Assembly: GCF_003544935.1 (NCBI RefSeq) | Contig: NZ_CP032098.1 | Location: 1,674,001 to 1,738,000 of the forward strand | Direction: 5' to 3' | Origin: Malaciobacter molluscorum LMG 25693 | GTDB taxonomy: Bacteria > Campylobacterota > Campylobacteria > Campylobacterales > Arcobacteraceae | DNA: 64,000 nt | Part shown: piece by piece, positions 44,909 to 53,573 of the stretch | Numbering within the stretch: position 1 is the stretch's first letter | Layout: each line of letters opens with the position of its first letter | The notes under the pieces: generated by a model | Database searches by the model: none | Told to the model about the DNA's origin: nothing | Seen by the model: only the letters and a program-made list of their open reading frames with translations | Translations under genes and position numbers: made by a program

Positions 44909-44937
44909 TATTTACCTTAAATATAAAAAGCATAATT

Positions 44938-45615
44938 TTATGAAACTTTATATCCAACTCCTGATAAGTTTATTATAAAATCTTTAGGCAGTTTTTTTCT
45001 TAGGTTTCGTACTAAAGATCTTAATGCATTATCAGTCATAACAACATCTTGCCAAACTTCATTTTGTAATTCTTCATAAGTGGTTATATTATTTATATTC
45101 TTAAAAAGTAATTCTAAAAATAAAATCTCTTTTTTTGTAAGTGCAATTGATTTTTTATTATGAATTAGACTTTTTTGATTCCAGTCATATTCATATCCAT
45201 TTGGTAGTTTCTTATAACTTATTTTGGAATCAGAAATAGAATCTATACAATACTCTAAAGCTTCTATTAACTTCTCTAAACTTGTTGGTTTTATAAGATA
45301 TTTTTCAATATGCATATCAATTAAAGATAATAGATATTTTTCTGTTGTATATGCAGTTTGAACAATAATACAAATATTTTTATTATGTTCTCTAACTTTT
45401 TTTATAAATTCAACACCATCCATATCTGGCATATGCAAATCAGTAATAATTAAATCAGCACAAAAAGTTTTCAATTTTTCTAAAGCTTCTAAACCATTTG
45501 AAGCTTCTTTCACATTTGCTACAATATATTTAAGTGTAGATACACTTTTTTGTCTTATAATATCTTCATCTTCTACAAATAAAATATTTAAATCTTTTAA
45601 AGTTATATTTGACAC
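44938..45615 (-). CDS. OmpR-family response regulator
   Basis: The start is GTG at 45615, because AAGGA lies 9 bp upstream; the TTG at 45636 would put that site inside. The 225-residue product has a receiver domain (ILFVEDED, phospho-acceptor Asp59 in IITDLHMPDMDG, Lys in YLIKPTS). A winged-helix output domain follows (SIALTKKEILFLELL, TDNALRSLVRNLRKKLP, ending GVGYKVS). It pairs with the kinase directly downstream. Its divergent promoter region faces the gene at 45753. Confidence 0.93.
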   Translation of the reverse strand: MSNITLKDLNILFVEDEDIIRQKSVSTLKYIVANVKEASNGLEALEKLKTFCADLIITDLHMPDMDGVEFIKKVREHNKNICIIVQTAYTTEKYLLSLIDMHIEKYLIKPTSLEKLIEALEYCIDSISDSKISYKKLPNGYEYDWNQKSLIHNKKSIALTKKEILFLELLFKNINNITTYEELQNEVWQDVVMTDNALRSLVRNLRKKLPKDFIINLSGVGYKVS

Positions 45616-45752
45616 AATTAATCTTCCTTTTTTCAAAAATATATTTTATCTAATGCACTCTTATTTAAAATAAAAATAAACAATATAATAAATTAATAAC
45701 TAATAGTTAAGTAATTAAAAGCTACTATTTTTAAAACAATATAAGGAATAAA

Positions 45753-46355
45753 ATGGCAAATAGTAGCAAAATAAATGAAATTTATGAAAAAATTAAAAGA
45801 TTAGAAGAAGAATTAAAACAAGAATATGAAAAAAATAAAGATAATTTTCATTTTAGAAAAGCTTTTAATAAATTTCAGTTTGATAAAGATTACATAAATA
45901 AATACAAAAGTAAAGTTATAAACTCTTTTAAATATTTATGGAGAGAAAGAGCTGGAATAATTTTAACAATTCCTATTATTTGGTCTGTATTAATACCAGC
46001 ATTTTTATTAGATATATTTGTTACACTATATCAAAATATTTGTTTTCCAATTTATAGAATTCCTAAAGTTAATAGAAAAGAATACATAATTATTGATAGA
46101 TATAATCTTTTTTATTTAAATAAAGTACAACAAATAAATTGCTTATATTGTGAATATTTTAATGGCCTTATAGGCTATGTAAGAGAAGTTGCTGGAAGAA
46201 CGGAGCAATACTGGTGTCCAATTAAACATGCAGAGAAGATGAAAGACAATCATTCAAGATATGATAAGTTTTTTGATTATGGTGATGCAAAAGCATATCA
46301 AGAAAATAATCAAGAAGTAAGAGAAAATTTTAAAGATATAAAAAAGGAAAAATAG
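45753..46355 (+). CDS. Unknown protein with membrane segment and Cys2-Cys-His motif
   Basis: This 200-residue protein has an N-terminal coiled coil (about 5-30, Glu/Lys-rich) and one membrane segment or hairpin (about 67-95). The C-terminal soluble region contains CLYCEYFNGLIGYVREVAGR, then WCPIKH. The pattern Cys130-x2-Cys133 ... Cys155-x3-His159 could hold a metal ion. I do not recognise the family. It is followed without gap by a DUF2391-like membrane protein in what looks like an operon. The start ATG follows AAGGAATAAA. Confidence 0.75.
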   Translation: MANSSKINEIYEKIKRLEEELKQEYEKNKDNFHFRKAFNKFQFDKDYINKYKSKVINSFKYLWRERAGIILTIPIIWSVLIPAFLLDIFVTLYQNICFPIYRIPKVNRKEYIIIDRYNLFYLNKVQQINCLYCEYFNGLIGYVREVAGRTEQYWCPIKHAEKMKDNHSRYDKFFDYGDAKAYQENNQEVRENFKDIKKEK

Positions 46356-46751
46356 ATGAATTTAAGATTTAACTTAGAAGATATTTCTCAGTTAGTAATT
46401 GGAGCATTTGCACTATGTGTTCCTATTTGTTTTTCCCAAGAAGCTTGGAATATTGCAGAAACTTTACCTATATTAAATCTTATTCTATTAGCTTTATTAA
46501 CCATATTTTTTCTTGGTTTTTATATTTATGGAAGTATTTTTCAATCAAATATAAAATCAAGGATCGCAGTATTTTTATTTAGAATTTTTATTGCTTATTT
46601 AATTACTATGCTAGTTGTTGCACTAACTCTTTTTGCTCTACATAAATTACCTGTATTTACTGATGTTTTATTATCAATAAAAAGAGTAATTGTAATATCA
46701 ATGCCTGCTTCTATTGGTGCGATAATAGTTGATGGATTAGATAAAGAATAA
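46356..46751 (+). CDS. DUF2391-like small integral membrane protein
   Basis: This 131-residue protein has three or four hydrophobic segments (about 12-27, 37-58, 68-88, 110-126) and the motif MPASIGAIIVDGL near its end, reminiscent of DUF2391. The sequence ends LDKE, encoded inside a perfect 30-bp palindrome shared with the convergent SulP gene. No enzymatic motif is visible. It follows the Cys/His protein on the same strand with no gap. Function unknown. Confidence 0.68.
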   Translation: MNLRFNLEDISQLVIGAFALCVPICFSQEAWNIAETLPILNLILLALLTIFFLGFYIYGSIFQSNIKSRIAVFLFRIFIAYLITMLVVALTLFALHKLPVFTDVLLSIKRVIVISMPASIGAIIVDGLDKE

Positions 46752-46766
46752 TTATTCTTTATCTAA
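46737..46766. terminator. 30-bp perfect palindrome joining two convergent stop codons
   Basis: TTAGATAAAGAATAA and its reverse complement form an uninterrupted palindrome centred exactly between stop codons 46749-46751 and 46752-46754. Its two arms encode the last residues, LDKE, of both proteins. It probably folds as a terminator for both directions. Confidence 0.8.
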
Positions 46767-48302
46767 AGCCTCTTGAAGTTTTTCATAAATATTTACATCT
46801 TTAAATATATTAGTCTTATCTAATGCTTCAATTTTATTTATATGTCTTTTCCTCAATACTAAACAAATATCTATACCTAAATCTTTTAATTTTAAAATTA
46901 ACTCTTCCAATGTAAAAATTGCAGAAATATCCATAAAAGGTACATTCGTACAATTTATAATTAATTTTTCTGTATCTAAAAGTTTATTTATCTCTTCTTC
47001 AAAAAATGATGCGGAACCAAAGAAAAAAGCTCCATTTATATCTAATACTCTAATTTTACTATTCTCTTGATTTACATCTTTATTTTCAATATTTTTTTCC
47101 AATGAAATTTTTAAGTTTGCTTCTTTTGATATTCTATAAACAATCAATAAAGAAGCTAATGTTATTCCAACTCCAACAGCCATAATTAAATCAACAAATA
47201 CAGTTAAAAGAAAAACTATAACCATAACAATCATATCATTTTTAGGAGCAAATCTTGCAACTTTTAAAAACTTATAATCTAATATATCTAATCCTACTTT
47301 CATTAAAATACCAGCAAGAACAGCAAGAGGTATTTTTGAAGCAATTGGAGCTAAAAATAGTACAATTAAAAGTAATACAATAGCATGAATTATTCCAGAT
47401 AATTTTGTTCTACCACCACTTTTTACATTTATTACAGTCCTCATAGTTGCACCAGCTCCTGGGATTCCACCAACCAAAGATACTAAAGTATTACCAATTC
47501 CTTGTCCAATTAACTCTTTATTTGAGTTATGTTTCGTTTTTGTAATTGAATCAGCAACTAAAGAAGTTAATAAAGTATCAATAGTTCCAAGTAATGCTAA
47601 AGTAATAGCTAACATTATAATATCTTTGCCATTTGAAAAATCAAATGAAGGAAATGAAAAAGAAGGCAAAGAAGTAGGAATTTCTCCTATTGTTTTTATA
47701 TCAAAATTAAAAACAATACTAAGAATAGTCATTGTTGTTAAAGCTAATAATGCAGGAGGAACTACATTTGCAATTTTTTTTGGAGTTCCTAACATTATAA
47801 TTAATGTAAATGTTGATAAAAATAATGCTTTATAATTTATACTTGAAAATGTATCGCTAAGATGAGATATTGTTCCAATAACTGAACTTTGTGAATCTAC
47901 ACCAATAAAAGGATTTATTTGTAAAATTATAATAATAATTCCAATTCCACTCATAAAACCTGATATAACAGGATATGGGATATATCTTACAAATTTTCCA
48001 ATTTTTAATACACCAAATAATATTTGAAATACTCCAGAAAGAAATACTACACACATTACAGCTTTTAAATCATTGTGAAATACGGTAATAGTGCTTGCCA
48101 TTACAACAGTCATAGGTCCTGTTGGACCAGAAATTTGAGAAGATGTACCACCAAATAAAGAAGCAAAGAAACCCAATACTATTGCTCCATAAAGTCCAGC
48201 AACTGCACCAGCACCACTTGCTACACCAAAAGCTAAAGCTAAAGGTAGTGCAATAATAGCAGCTGTTAAACCACCAAAAAAGTCACCTTTAAGATTTGAC
48301 AA
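46752..48302 (-). CDS. SulP-family anion transporter with STAS domain
   Basis: This 516-residue permease has a SulP membrane domain (about 1-390, with IIALPLALAFGVASGAGAVAG and GGTSSQISGPTGPMTVVMA). A C-terminal STAS domain follows (about 410-510, with VLDINGAFFFGSASFFEEE). SulP proteins carry sulfate, bicarbonate or other anions. The start is TTG at 48302 with AAGGAG 7 bp upstream. Substrate is not clear from sequence; no carbonic anhydrase gene is adjacent, so bicarbonate is not favoured. Confidence 0.9.
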   Translation of the reverse strand: MSNLKGDFFGGLTAAIIALPLALAFGVASGAGAVAGLYGAIVLGFFASLFGGTSSQISGPTGPMTVVMASTITVFHNDLKAVMCVVFLSGVFQILFGVLKIGKFVRYIPYPVISGFMSGIGIIIIILQINPFIGVDSQSSVIGTISHLSDTFSSINYKALFLSTFTLIIMLGTPKKIANVVPPALLALTTMTILSIVFNFDIKTIGEIPTSLPSFSFPSFDFSNGKDIIMLAITLALLGTIDTLLTSLVADSITKTKHNSNKELIGQGIGNTLVSLVGGIPGAGATMRTVINVKSGGRTKLSGIIHAIVLLLIVLFLAPIASKIPLAVLAGILMKVGLDILDYKFLKVARFAPKNDMIVMVIVFLLTVFVDLIMAVGVGITLASLLIVYRISKEANLKISLEKNIENKDVNQENSKIRVLDINGAFFFGSASFFEEEINKLLDTEKLIINCTNVPFMDISAIFTLEELILKLKDLGIDICLVLRKRHINKIEALDKTNIFKDVNIYEKLQEALDKE

Positions 48303-48322
48303 TTATTGACTCCTTTTATAAC

Positions 48323-48772
48323 TTATTTAAAAGATAAAAATAATTTTAACTTATTTATCTCAAGGTGAAGTGTACTCCTTTTTTCCTTATAATATATTTT
48401 CTTTTCTGTTATATACTTGTCACTATATAATCTATATTTCATTATTTTATTTTTATACTTAACCCAAAGCATTGAATCATTTTTTAAAAAATAGATTACT
48501 CTTTTTTGCTCAAATTTTATAAATCTATTTTTTCTTTTTTTGAAGATTAAAATAGCTTTGTATTGATTATTTCCTAATGGTTCTATACTACTTTTTTTAA
48601 GTTTATATTTACCATCGATAATATTTCCTAAAGAATCAACTTTTAAACTTCCACTGTCAATACTAAAAAAAGTTTGATTATTAAAATCTTTAATTTCATT
48701 TTTAAAAAAAACATTATTGAACCCAAAAAGTAAATTTGAAATAAAAAAGATTAATATAAAAAATTTTTTCAT
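48323..48772 (-). CDS. Secreted protein of unknown function
   Basis: This 149-residue protein begins with a signal peptide (about 1-17, ending LLFG). The rest is highly basic and beta-strand-rich (ILIFKKRKNRFIKFEQKRV). I do not recognise a family. It may be periplasmic or surface-associated. It is 20 bp before the SulP gene on the same strand, so the two may be co-transcribed. Start ATG has AAGGAAAT upstream. Confidence 0.65.
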   Translation of the reverse strand: MKKFFILIFFISNLLFGFNNVFFKNEIKDFNNQTFFSIDSGSLKVDSLGNIIDGKYKLKKSSIEPLGNNQYKAILIFKKRKNRFIKFEQKRVIYFLKNDSMLWVKYKNKIMKYRLYSDKYITEKKIYYKEKRSTLHLEINKLKLFLSFK

Positions 48773-48850
48773 TGTATTTCCTTTTTAATTTGATAGAATA
48801 AATATAAAGAATTATTGTGGAAAAATTGTTTATTAGGTAAAGGATAAAAA

Positions 48851-50218
48851 ATGAAAACATTTGACTTAATAATAATAGGAGCAGGAAGAGGAAGTTACTT
48901 AGCAGCAAAAGCAGCCAATCTTGGTAAAAAAGTTGCAATAATTGAGAAATCAAAATTAGGTGGTACTTGTCCTAATAGAGGTTGTGTTCCATCAAAACTT
49001 CTTATTGGATATGCAAATAAAATAAGAGAAATAAAATCATCAAAAAAACACTATATCAAATCTTTTATTGATGATATTGACATAGAAAAAATATTTGCAG
49101 ATACCAATGATTATATTAATTCAGTAGAAGATTTTTATGAAAAAATATTTAATGAAAATGTCACAGTTTATAGAGGTGAAGCTTCATTTGTTGAAAATAA
49201 AGTAATAAAAATAAATAAAGATAAAATAACAGCCGAAAATATTGTAATATCAACAGGTTCAAGACCAGCAGAACCTTTAACGGAAGGTTCTTGGACAAGT
49301 GATAATATTTTCCCTTTAAAACAAATACCTAAATCTATTACTATTGTTGGAGCTGGTTTTATAGCATGCGAATTGGCAAATTTCTTTGATTCAATTGAAG
49401 TAAAAACAATTCAATTAGTAAGAGGTGATACTTTACTTGAAAATGAAGATAAAGATATTCAAGAAATTTTCAAAGAACAGTACACAAAAAATGTAGATGT
49501 AAGATTTAATACATCAATAAAAGAAGCAACAAAACAAACAAATAATCATTTTAAAATAGAATTAGAAGATGGAAATTTTATTCAAACAGAAGCTCTTCTT
49601 TATGCTATTGGTAGAGTTTCTAATGCAGATACTTTGAATTTAGAAAATACAGATATTAAACTAAATGAAAAAGGTTTTATAAAAAGAGATGAATTTTTCC
49701 AAACAGATGTAAAAGGTGTTTATGTAGTAGGTGATGCAAGTGGAGAAAATATGCTTCAACATGCGGCAGCTTATGAAGTGAATCATTTAAGTAAAATACT
49801 GTTTGAAGATAAAATAAAGCCTTTAAAGTTTAAATATATGCCACATGCAGTATTTTCAGATCCAGAAGTAGCAAGTGTTGGTTTAACAGAACAAAAAGCA
49901 AAAAATTTAAACTTAAATTACGTAGTATCAACTACAAATTGGAAAGCAAGTGCAAAAGCAAAAGCTTTAAAAATAGAGTATCCTCAAACAAAATTTATCC
50001 TAAATCCTTATACATATGAAATTTTAGGTTGTCATTTAATTGGATTTGAAAGTGCTACGATTATACATCAAGTTTTAGCAGTTATGCACATAGATAATGA
50101 CATAAGACATTTAAAAAATATGTTATATATTCATCCTGCACTAAGTGAAGTTTTATTACCAGCTGCTGTAAATGCAATTAAAGTTATAAAAGAGTATAAA
50201 AAGTCACAAGAAACGTGA
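48851..50218 (+). CDS. Flavin pyridine-nucleotide-disulfide oxidoreductase (dihydrolipoyl dehydrogenase-like)
   Basis: This 455-residue class I enzyme has the FAD-binding GAGRGSYLAAKAA (11-23), the redox disulfide GGTCPNRGCVPSKL, the NAD-binding GAGFIACELANF, and the FAD motif VYVVGDASG. A C-terminal dimer domain carries the His-Glu-type base region HPALSEVLL. It resembles dihydrolipoyl dehydrogenase or mycothione reductase; no lipoyl complex genes lie nearby, so substrate is left open. It is separate from sodB, which is convergent, but both may deal with redox stress. Confidence 0.9.
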   Translation: MKTFDLIIIGAGRGSYLAAKAANLGKKVAIIEKSKLGGTCPNRGCVPSKLLIGYANKIREIKSSKKHYIKSFIDDIDIEKIFADTNDYINSVEDFYEKIFNENVTVYRGEASFVENKVIKINKDKITAENIVISTGSRPAEPLTEGSWTSDNIFPLKQIPKSITIVGAGFIACELANFFDSIEVKTIQLVRGDTLLENEDKDIQEIFKEQYTKNVDVRFNTSIKEATKQTNNHFKIELEDGNFIQTEALLYAIGRVSNADTLNLENTDIKLNEKGFIKRDEFFQTDVKGVYVVGDASGENMLQHAAAYEVNHLSKILFEDKIKPLKFKYMPHAVFSDPEVASVGLTEQKAKNLNLNYVVSTTNWKASAKAKALKIEYPQTKFILNPYTYEILGCHLIGFESATIIHQVLAVMHIDNDIRHLKNMLYIHPALSEVLLPAAVNAIKVIKEYKKSQET

Positions 50219-50224
50219 CTTTTT
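50198..50224. terminator. Terminator overlapping the oxidoreductase stop
   Basis: AAAAAGTCAC pairs with GTGACTTTTT across a 7-base loop, with a T-run in the stem foot and on both sides. It serves this gene and the convergent sodB. Confidence 0.85.
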
Positions 50225-50234
50225 ATTTAATTAG

Positions 50235-50813
50235 TTATTTTGCAAGGTTTGCAGCTACAAAATCCCAATTAACTAATTTCCAAAAATTTTCTAAATATGC
50301 TGGTCTTGCATTTCTACAGTCAATATAGTATGCATGTTCCCAAACATCACATGTTAATAATGGAGTTAGTCCTTCAGTAATTGGTGTTGCAGCATTTGGT
50401 GTTGAAATAATACTTAATTTTCCACTTGCATCTTTTACTAACCATGCCCAACCTGAACCAAAGTGTGTAACAGCTTTGTTTGTAAATTCAGTTTTAAATT
50501 TTTCTACAGAACCAAAATTTTCGATTAACGCAGCTTCTAATTCTGAAGAAACTGATGTTTCATTAGGAGTTAAACTATTCCAGAAGAAATCATGATTGAA
50601 TACTTGAGCAGCATTATTAAAAACCCCACCTTCAGAATCTTTTATTATATCTTCTAATGTTGAATTTTCATGCTTTGTACCTTCAATTAATTCATTTAAT
50701 TTATTTACATATGTTTGATGGTGTTTACCATAATGGAATTCTAAAGTCTCTTTAGACATTAAAGGTGCCAAAGCATCTAAGCTATAAGGTAAAGTCATTA
50801 ATTCATGTTTCAT
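50235..50813 (-). CDS. sodB: Iron superoxide dismutase
   Basis: The start at 50813 ([19 protein letters not shown]) has AAAGGA 6 bp upstream; an earlier ATG lacks a site. The 192-residue enzyme has the metal-ligand motifs [20 protein letters not shown], and [19 protein letters not shown] with Asp and His, as in Fe-[11 protein letters not shown] is the dimer-interface segment. It removes superoxide in the cytoplasm. No regulator gene is adjacent. Confidence 0.96.
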   Translation of the reverse strand: MKHELMTLPYSLDALAPLMSKETLEFHYGKHHQTYVNKLNELIEGTKHENSTLEDIIKDSEGGVFNNAAQVFNHDFFWNSLTPNETSVSSELEAALIENFGSVEKFKTEFTNKAVTHFGSGWAWLVKDASGKLSIISTPNAATPITEGLTPLLTCDVWEHAYYIDCRNARPAYLENFWKLVNWDFVAANLAK

Positions 50814-50920
50814 TTTTAATCCTTTGTTAATTTTTTTCATTTTTTAGGATACAATGAAATGGTTAAAAGAATTATTATAGATAAAAACTAATTTTTATTT
50901 TAAGATAATTTTTGTCCTAT

Positions 50921-51391
50921 TTAAGCAAGGTATTCCCTTAACTTTTTTCTAGAATATCTATCAACAAATGTAAATATCTTTTCTATATTATCTTTTAGAC
51001 AACTTTTTTTATGACCTTTAATTTTAATAACTTCAAAATCATACTTCTCACATAATAAAAAAAATTCTTCATATAATTGCTTATTTTTTACTAATTTATT
51101 TGTACTAGTTTTATAATTGTTTGATTGCAATTTTTCTTTTCTATTTAATAAAGATAAAATATTTTGGCAATCAGTATAAACAACAAATTTGCATTTTAAA
51201 TCTATATCTTTTAATGCCCAAATAAAAGTTTGTAACTCTAATTTTGTAGAAGAAGTATCTTCAAAAAATTTTGATTTGATTTTTTTTGTATCATGATGAT
51301 TAATATCATCACAAAATAAATAAGAACCAAAACCAATCTTTTTTTGAGGATTTACACTTCCATCTACAAATATATTATAAATTTTTTCCAT
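50921..51391 (-). CDS. RNase H-fold protein
   Basis: This 156-residue protein has the RNase H active-site order: Asp10 (NIFVDGSVN), Glu52 (TKLELQTF), Asp74 (VVYTDCQN) and Asp144 (TFVDRYSRK), with a His in KIKGHKKS before the last Asp. All four metal-binding acidic residues are present. It may be a ribonuclease HI acting on RNA-DNA hybrids, although the basic handle of E. coli RNase HI is weak. It is 82 bp from sodB and 20 bp from the NTF2-like gene. Confidence 0.82.
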   Translation of the reverse strand: MEKIYNIFVDGSVNPQKKIGFGSYLFCDDINHHDTKKIKSKFFEDTSSTKLELQTFIWALKDIDLKCKFVVYTDCQNILSLLNRKEKLQSNNYKTSTNKLVKNKQLYEEFFLLCEKYDFEVIKIKGHKKSCLKDNIEKIFTFVDRYSRKKLREYLA

Positions 51392-51411
51392 TAAAAATTA
51401 TAACATTAATA

Positions 51412-51882
51412 CTATAAACCTAACTTACTCATACAAGGATAATCATCAGGTCTAATATCTGTTTCCCATAAAAGTTTTCTATCTTCTTTATTAATTTTTA
51501 TATCATTTATACTTGCTAATCGTTTTTGCATTAACCCATTTTCATCAAATTCCCAGTTCTCATTTCCATAACTTCTATACCACTGATTTTTTTCATCATG
51601 CCATTCATATGCAAATCTAACTGCAATTTTATTTTTATCATAACTCCAAAGTTCTTTTATTAATTTATATTCTAATTCATTTTTAAATTTTTTTTCTAAA
51701 AACTCAACTATTTCTTCTCTACCTTTTATAAATTCATCTCTATTTCTCCAAAAACAATTTTTTGTATATGCAAGACTTATTTTATTTGAGTCTTTACTAT
51801 TCCATGCACTTTCTGCTAATCTTGCTTTTAATTTTGCATCTTCTAAACTAAATGGTGGTAATGTTTTTTTTTGATTTTTCAT
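51412..51882 (-). CDS. NTF2-like (DUF1348) protein under a TetR operator
   Basis: This 156-residue protein has an NTF2-like fold of the DUF1348 group: NSKDSNKISLAYTKNCFWRNRDEFIKG, YEWHDEKNQWYRSYGNENWEF and a C-terminal DDYPCMSKLGL. These proteins are often induced by reactive organic compounds, but their reaction is not settled. ATG 51882 has AAAGGAG upstream. A CAAACGATTGTTTG site sits 21 bp before the start and matches one before tetR, so this is the probable target of that repressor. Confidence 0.88.
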   Translation of the reverse strand: MKNQKKTLPPFSLEDAKLKARLAESAWNSKDSNKISLAYTKNCFWRNRDEFIKGREEIVEFLEKKFKNELEYKLIKELWSYDKNKIAVRFAYEWHDEKNQWYRSYGNENWEFDENGLMQKRLASINDIKINKEDRKLLWETDIRPDDYPCMSKLGL

Positions 51883-51902
51883 ATCTTTCTCCTTTTATCA
51901 AC

Positions 51903-51916
51903 CAAACGATTGTTTG
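51903..51916. promoter_or_regulatory. Operator copy 1 (CAAACGATTGTTTG) before the NTF2-like gene
   Basis: This near-palindrome matches, base for base, the site upstream of the tetR gene. It sits 21 bp upstream of the NTF2-like start codon, where bound repressor would block transcription. Confidence 0.8.
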
Positions 51917-51936
51917 ATTAAATATACAAAAAAATT

Positions 51937-52494
51937 TTAGTCCAAAAGACTAATAATTTCTTCACCTACTTTTAAATAATCCTCTTTTTTTCCATATAAA
52001 TTCATCATCATAATTGCTCCTTGAGTTAAAGCAATATATTTTTTTGATAAATTAATTGCATCAATATTAGTATATTTATCTTCTAATATTACCATTAAAG
52101 CATCCTGCCAATTTGTAAAATAACTTTTTATCTCATCAGCAAATACTTCATTTTGCAATGATGTTTCCAAAGCAAGATTTCCCAATAAACAACCACCTTC
52201 ACTATTTACAAAATAGTTATCAACTTTTTTAACAAAAAGTTTCAATTTTTCTTTTGCTGATAAATCACTTTGATAAGCAATTGAATAAATATCATTTTTA
52301 AAATATTCATGAATATACTTTAAAGATTCTAATCCTATTTCATCTTTACTCTTAAAATGATGATAAATACTTCCTTTTATTAGACCACAAGCATCTGCAA
52401 TATTTGCCATTGATGTATTATAATAACCATTTACTTTAAATAGATGAATTGAATTTTTTAAAATCTCTTCTTTTGATGTTTTTTTTATTGCCAT
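51937..52494 (-). CDS. TetR/AcrR-family transcriptional regulator
   Basis: This 185-residue protein has an N-terminal helix-turn-helix (about 8-55; ADACGLIKGSIYHHFKSKDEI). The all-helix ligand-binding core contains GGCLLGNLALETSLQ, a typical TetR pattern with one or more Cys that could react with electrophiles. Its own operator lies 7 bp before the ATG and overlaps the ribosome binding site (TTTGGGAAAA). It probably represses itself and the NTF2-like gene. The ligand is unknown. Confidence 0.92.
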   Translation of the reverse strand: MAIKKTSKEEILKNSIHLFKVNGYYNTSMANIADACGLIKGSIYHHFKSKDEIGLESLKYIHEYFKNDIYSIAYQSDLSAKEKLKLFVKKVDNYFVNSEGGCLLGNLALETSLQNEVFADEIKSYFTNWQDALMVILEDKYTNIDAINLSKKYIALTQGAIMMMNLYGKKEDYLKVGEEIISLLD

Positions 52495-52500
52495 AGTTTT

Positions 52501-52518
52501 CCCAAACGATTGTTTGGG
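52501..52518. promoter_or_regulatory. Operator copy 2 (CCCAAACGATTGTTTGGG) before tetR
   Basis: This 18-bp near-palindrome contains the same 14 bases as the copy at 51903. It lies just before the tetR start, giving autoregulation. Confidence 0.8.
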
Positions 52519-52598
52519 AAAATTTTAACTTATTTAATTTTTTTTGTCAAGAAAAAATAAGAAAACTTATATAAAATATAAAAAATAAAAGGAGAATA

Positions 52599-53294
52599 AT
52601 GAAATTTGATAAACTGTATGAAGGTAAATTAATAAAAAGATACAAAAGATTTTTAGCAGATATAAAGTTAGACAATGATGAAATTATTACAGCGCATGTA
52701 CCAAATAGTGGAGCGATGACATCTTGTATTGAAGAAAATTGTCCTGTATGGGTAAGCTTTCATGATAATCCAAAAAGAAAATTAAAATATACATTAGAAC
52801 TTACAAAAATAGATGATAATTTAATTTGTACAAATACAAATGTAGCAAATAAAATAGCCATAGAAGCTATAAAAAATGGAACAATAAAAGAGTTGCAAGG
52901 TTATGATATTTTAAAGTCAGAACAAAAATATGGCAAAAATAGTAGAATAGATATTTTATTAGAGAATGAAAATAGTGATAAAAAATGTTATATTGAAGTA
53001 AAAAGTGTAAGCTTAAAATTAAAAGACTCTTTAGCTTTTCCAGATGCAGTTACTGCAAGAGGAACAAAACATCTAAATGAATTAAGACAGATGGTAAAAC
53101 AAGGGCATAGAGCAATAATGTTATACGTAATTCAAAGAACAGATGAAGAAGATTTTAGAATAGCAAAAGAAATTGATCCAAAATATTATGAAACATTCAA
53201 AGAAGCCAAAAAAGATAATGTTGAAATTTTAGTGTACAAATCAACTATAGATTTAAATGAAATATATATAAGTAAAAGTAAACTTTTAAAATAA
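52599..53294 (+). CDS. sfsA: DNA/sugar-fermentation stimulation protein SfsA
   Basis: This 231-residue protein belongs to the SfsA nuclease-fold family: KRYKRFLADIKLDNDEIITAHVPNSGAM near the N-terminus, ILLENENSDKKCYIEVKSVSL with the nuclease-like EVKS (Glu and Lys), and FPDAVTARGTKHL. Members bind DNA and may have nuclease activity. The start ATG 52599 has AAGGAG 7 bp upstream. It stands alone. Confidence 0.94.
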   Translation: MKFDKLYEGKLIKRYKRFLADIKLDNDEIITAHVPNSGAMTSCIEENCPVWVSFHDNPKRKLKYTLELTKIDDNLICTNTNVANKIAIEAIKNGTIKELQGYDILKSEQKYGKNSRIDILLENENSDKKCYIEVKSVSLKLKDSLAFPDAVTARGTKHLNELRQMVKQGHRAIMLYVIQRTDEEDFRIAKEIDPKYYETFKEAKKDNVEILVYKSTIDLNEIYISKSKLLK

Positions 53295-53363
53295 TATTTT
53301 CTTATAATATAATCTTAAAGATATATAATCTATAATTATATAAAATATATTAAGGAATCTTAT

Positions 53364-53546
53364 ATGAATATTTTTAACAAAATAAGAGCTTTTTGCAGAC
53401 CTTTTAGAATATTTCTGGGTATAGTGTTAATTATTACGGGCTTTATTACAGGAATTGCATGGTTTTATTTAGGAGTTATTCCACTAATTGTTGGACTTAC
53501 AAACTTTTGTCCTTTATGTATGATTACTAAAAAATGTAGTATTTAA
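53364..53546 (+). CDS. DUF2892-like small membrane protein
   Basis: This 60-residue protein has two hydrophobic stretches (about 14-28 and 30-45) and a cysteine-containing end, CPLCMITKKC. The layout is that of DUF2892/YgaP membrane-domain proteins, which are often next to rhodanese genes; none is here. The start ATG follows AAGGAAT. A hairpin follows its stop. Confidence 0.8.
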   Translation: MNIFNKIRAFCRPFRIFLGIVLIITGFITGIAWFYLGVIPLIVGLTNFCPLCMITKKCSI

Positions 53547-53547
53547 T

Positions 53548-53573
53548 AGAGCTAAAGTTTAGACTTTAGTTCT
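53548..53573. terminator. Bidirectional hairpin
   Basis: AGAGCTAAAGT pairs with ACTTTAGTTCT (one G-T pair) across a 4-base loop, between two convergent genes. Confidence 0.65.
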
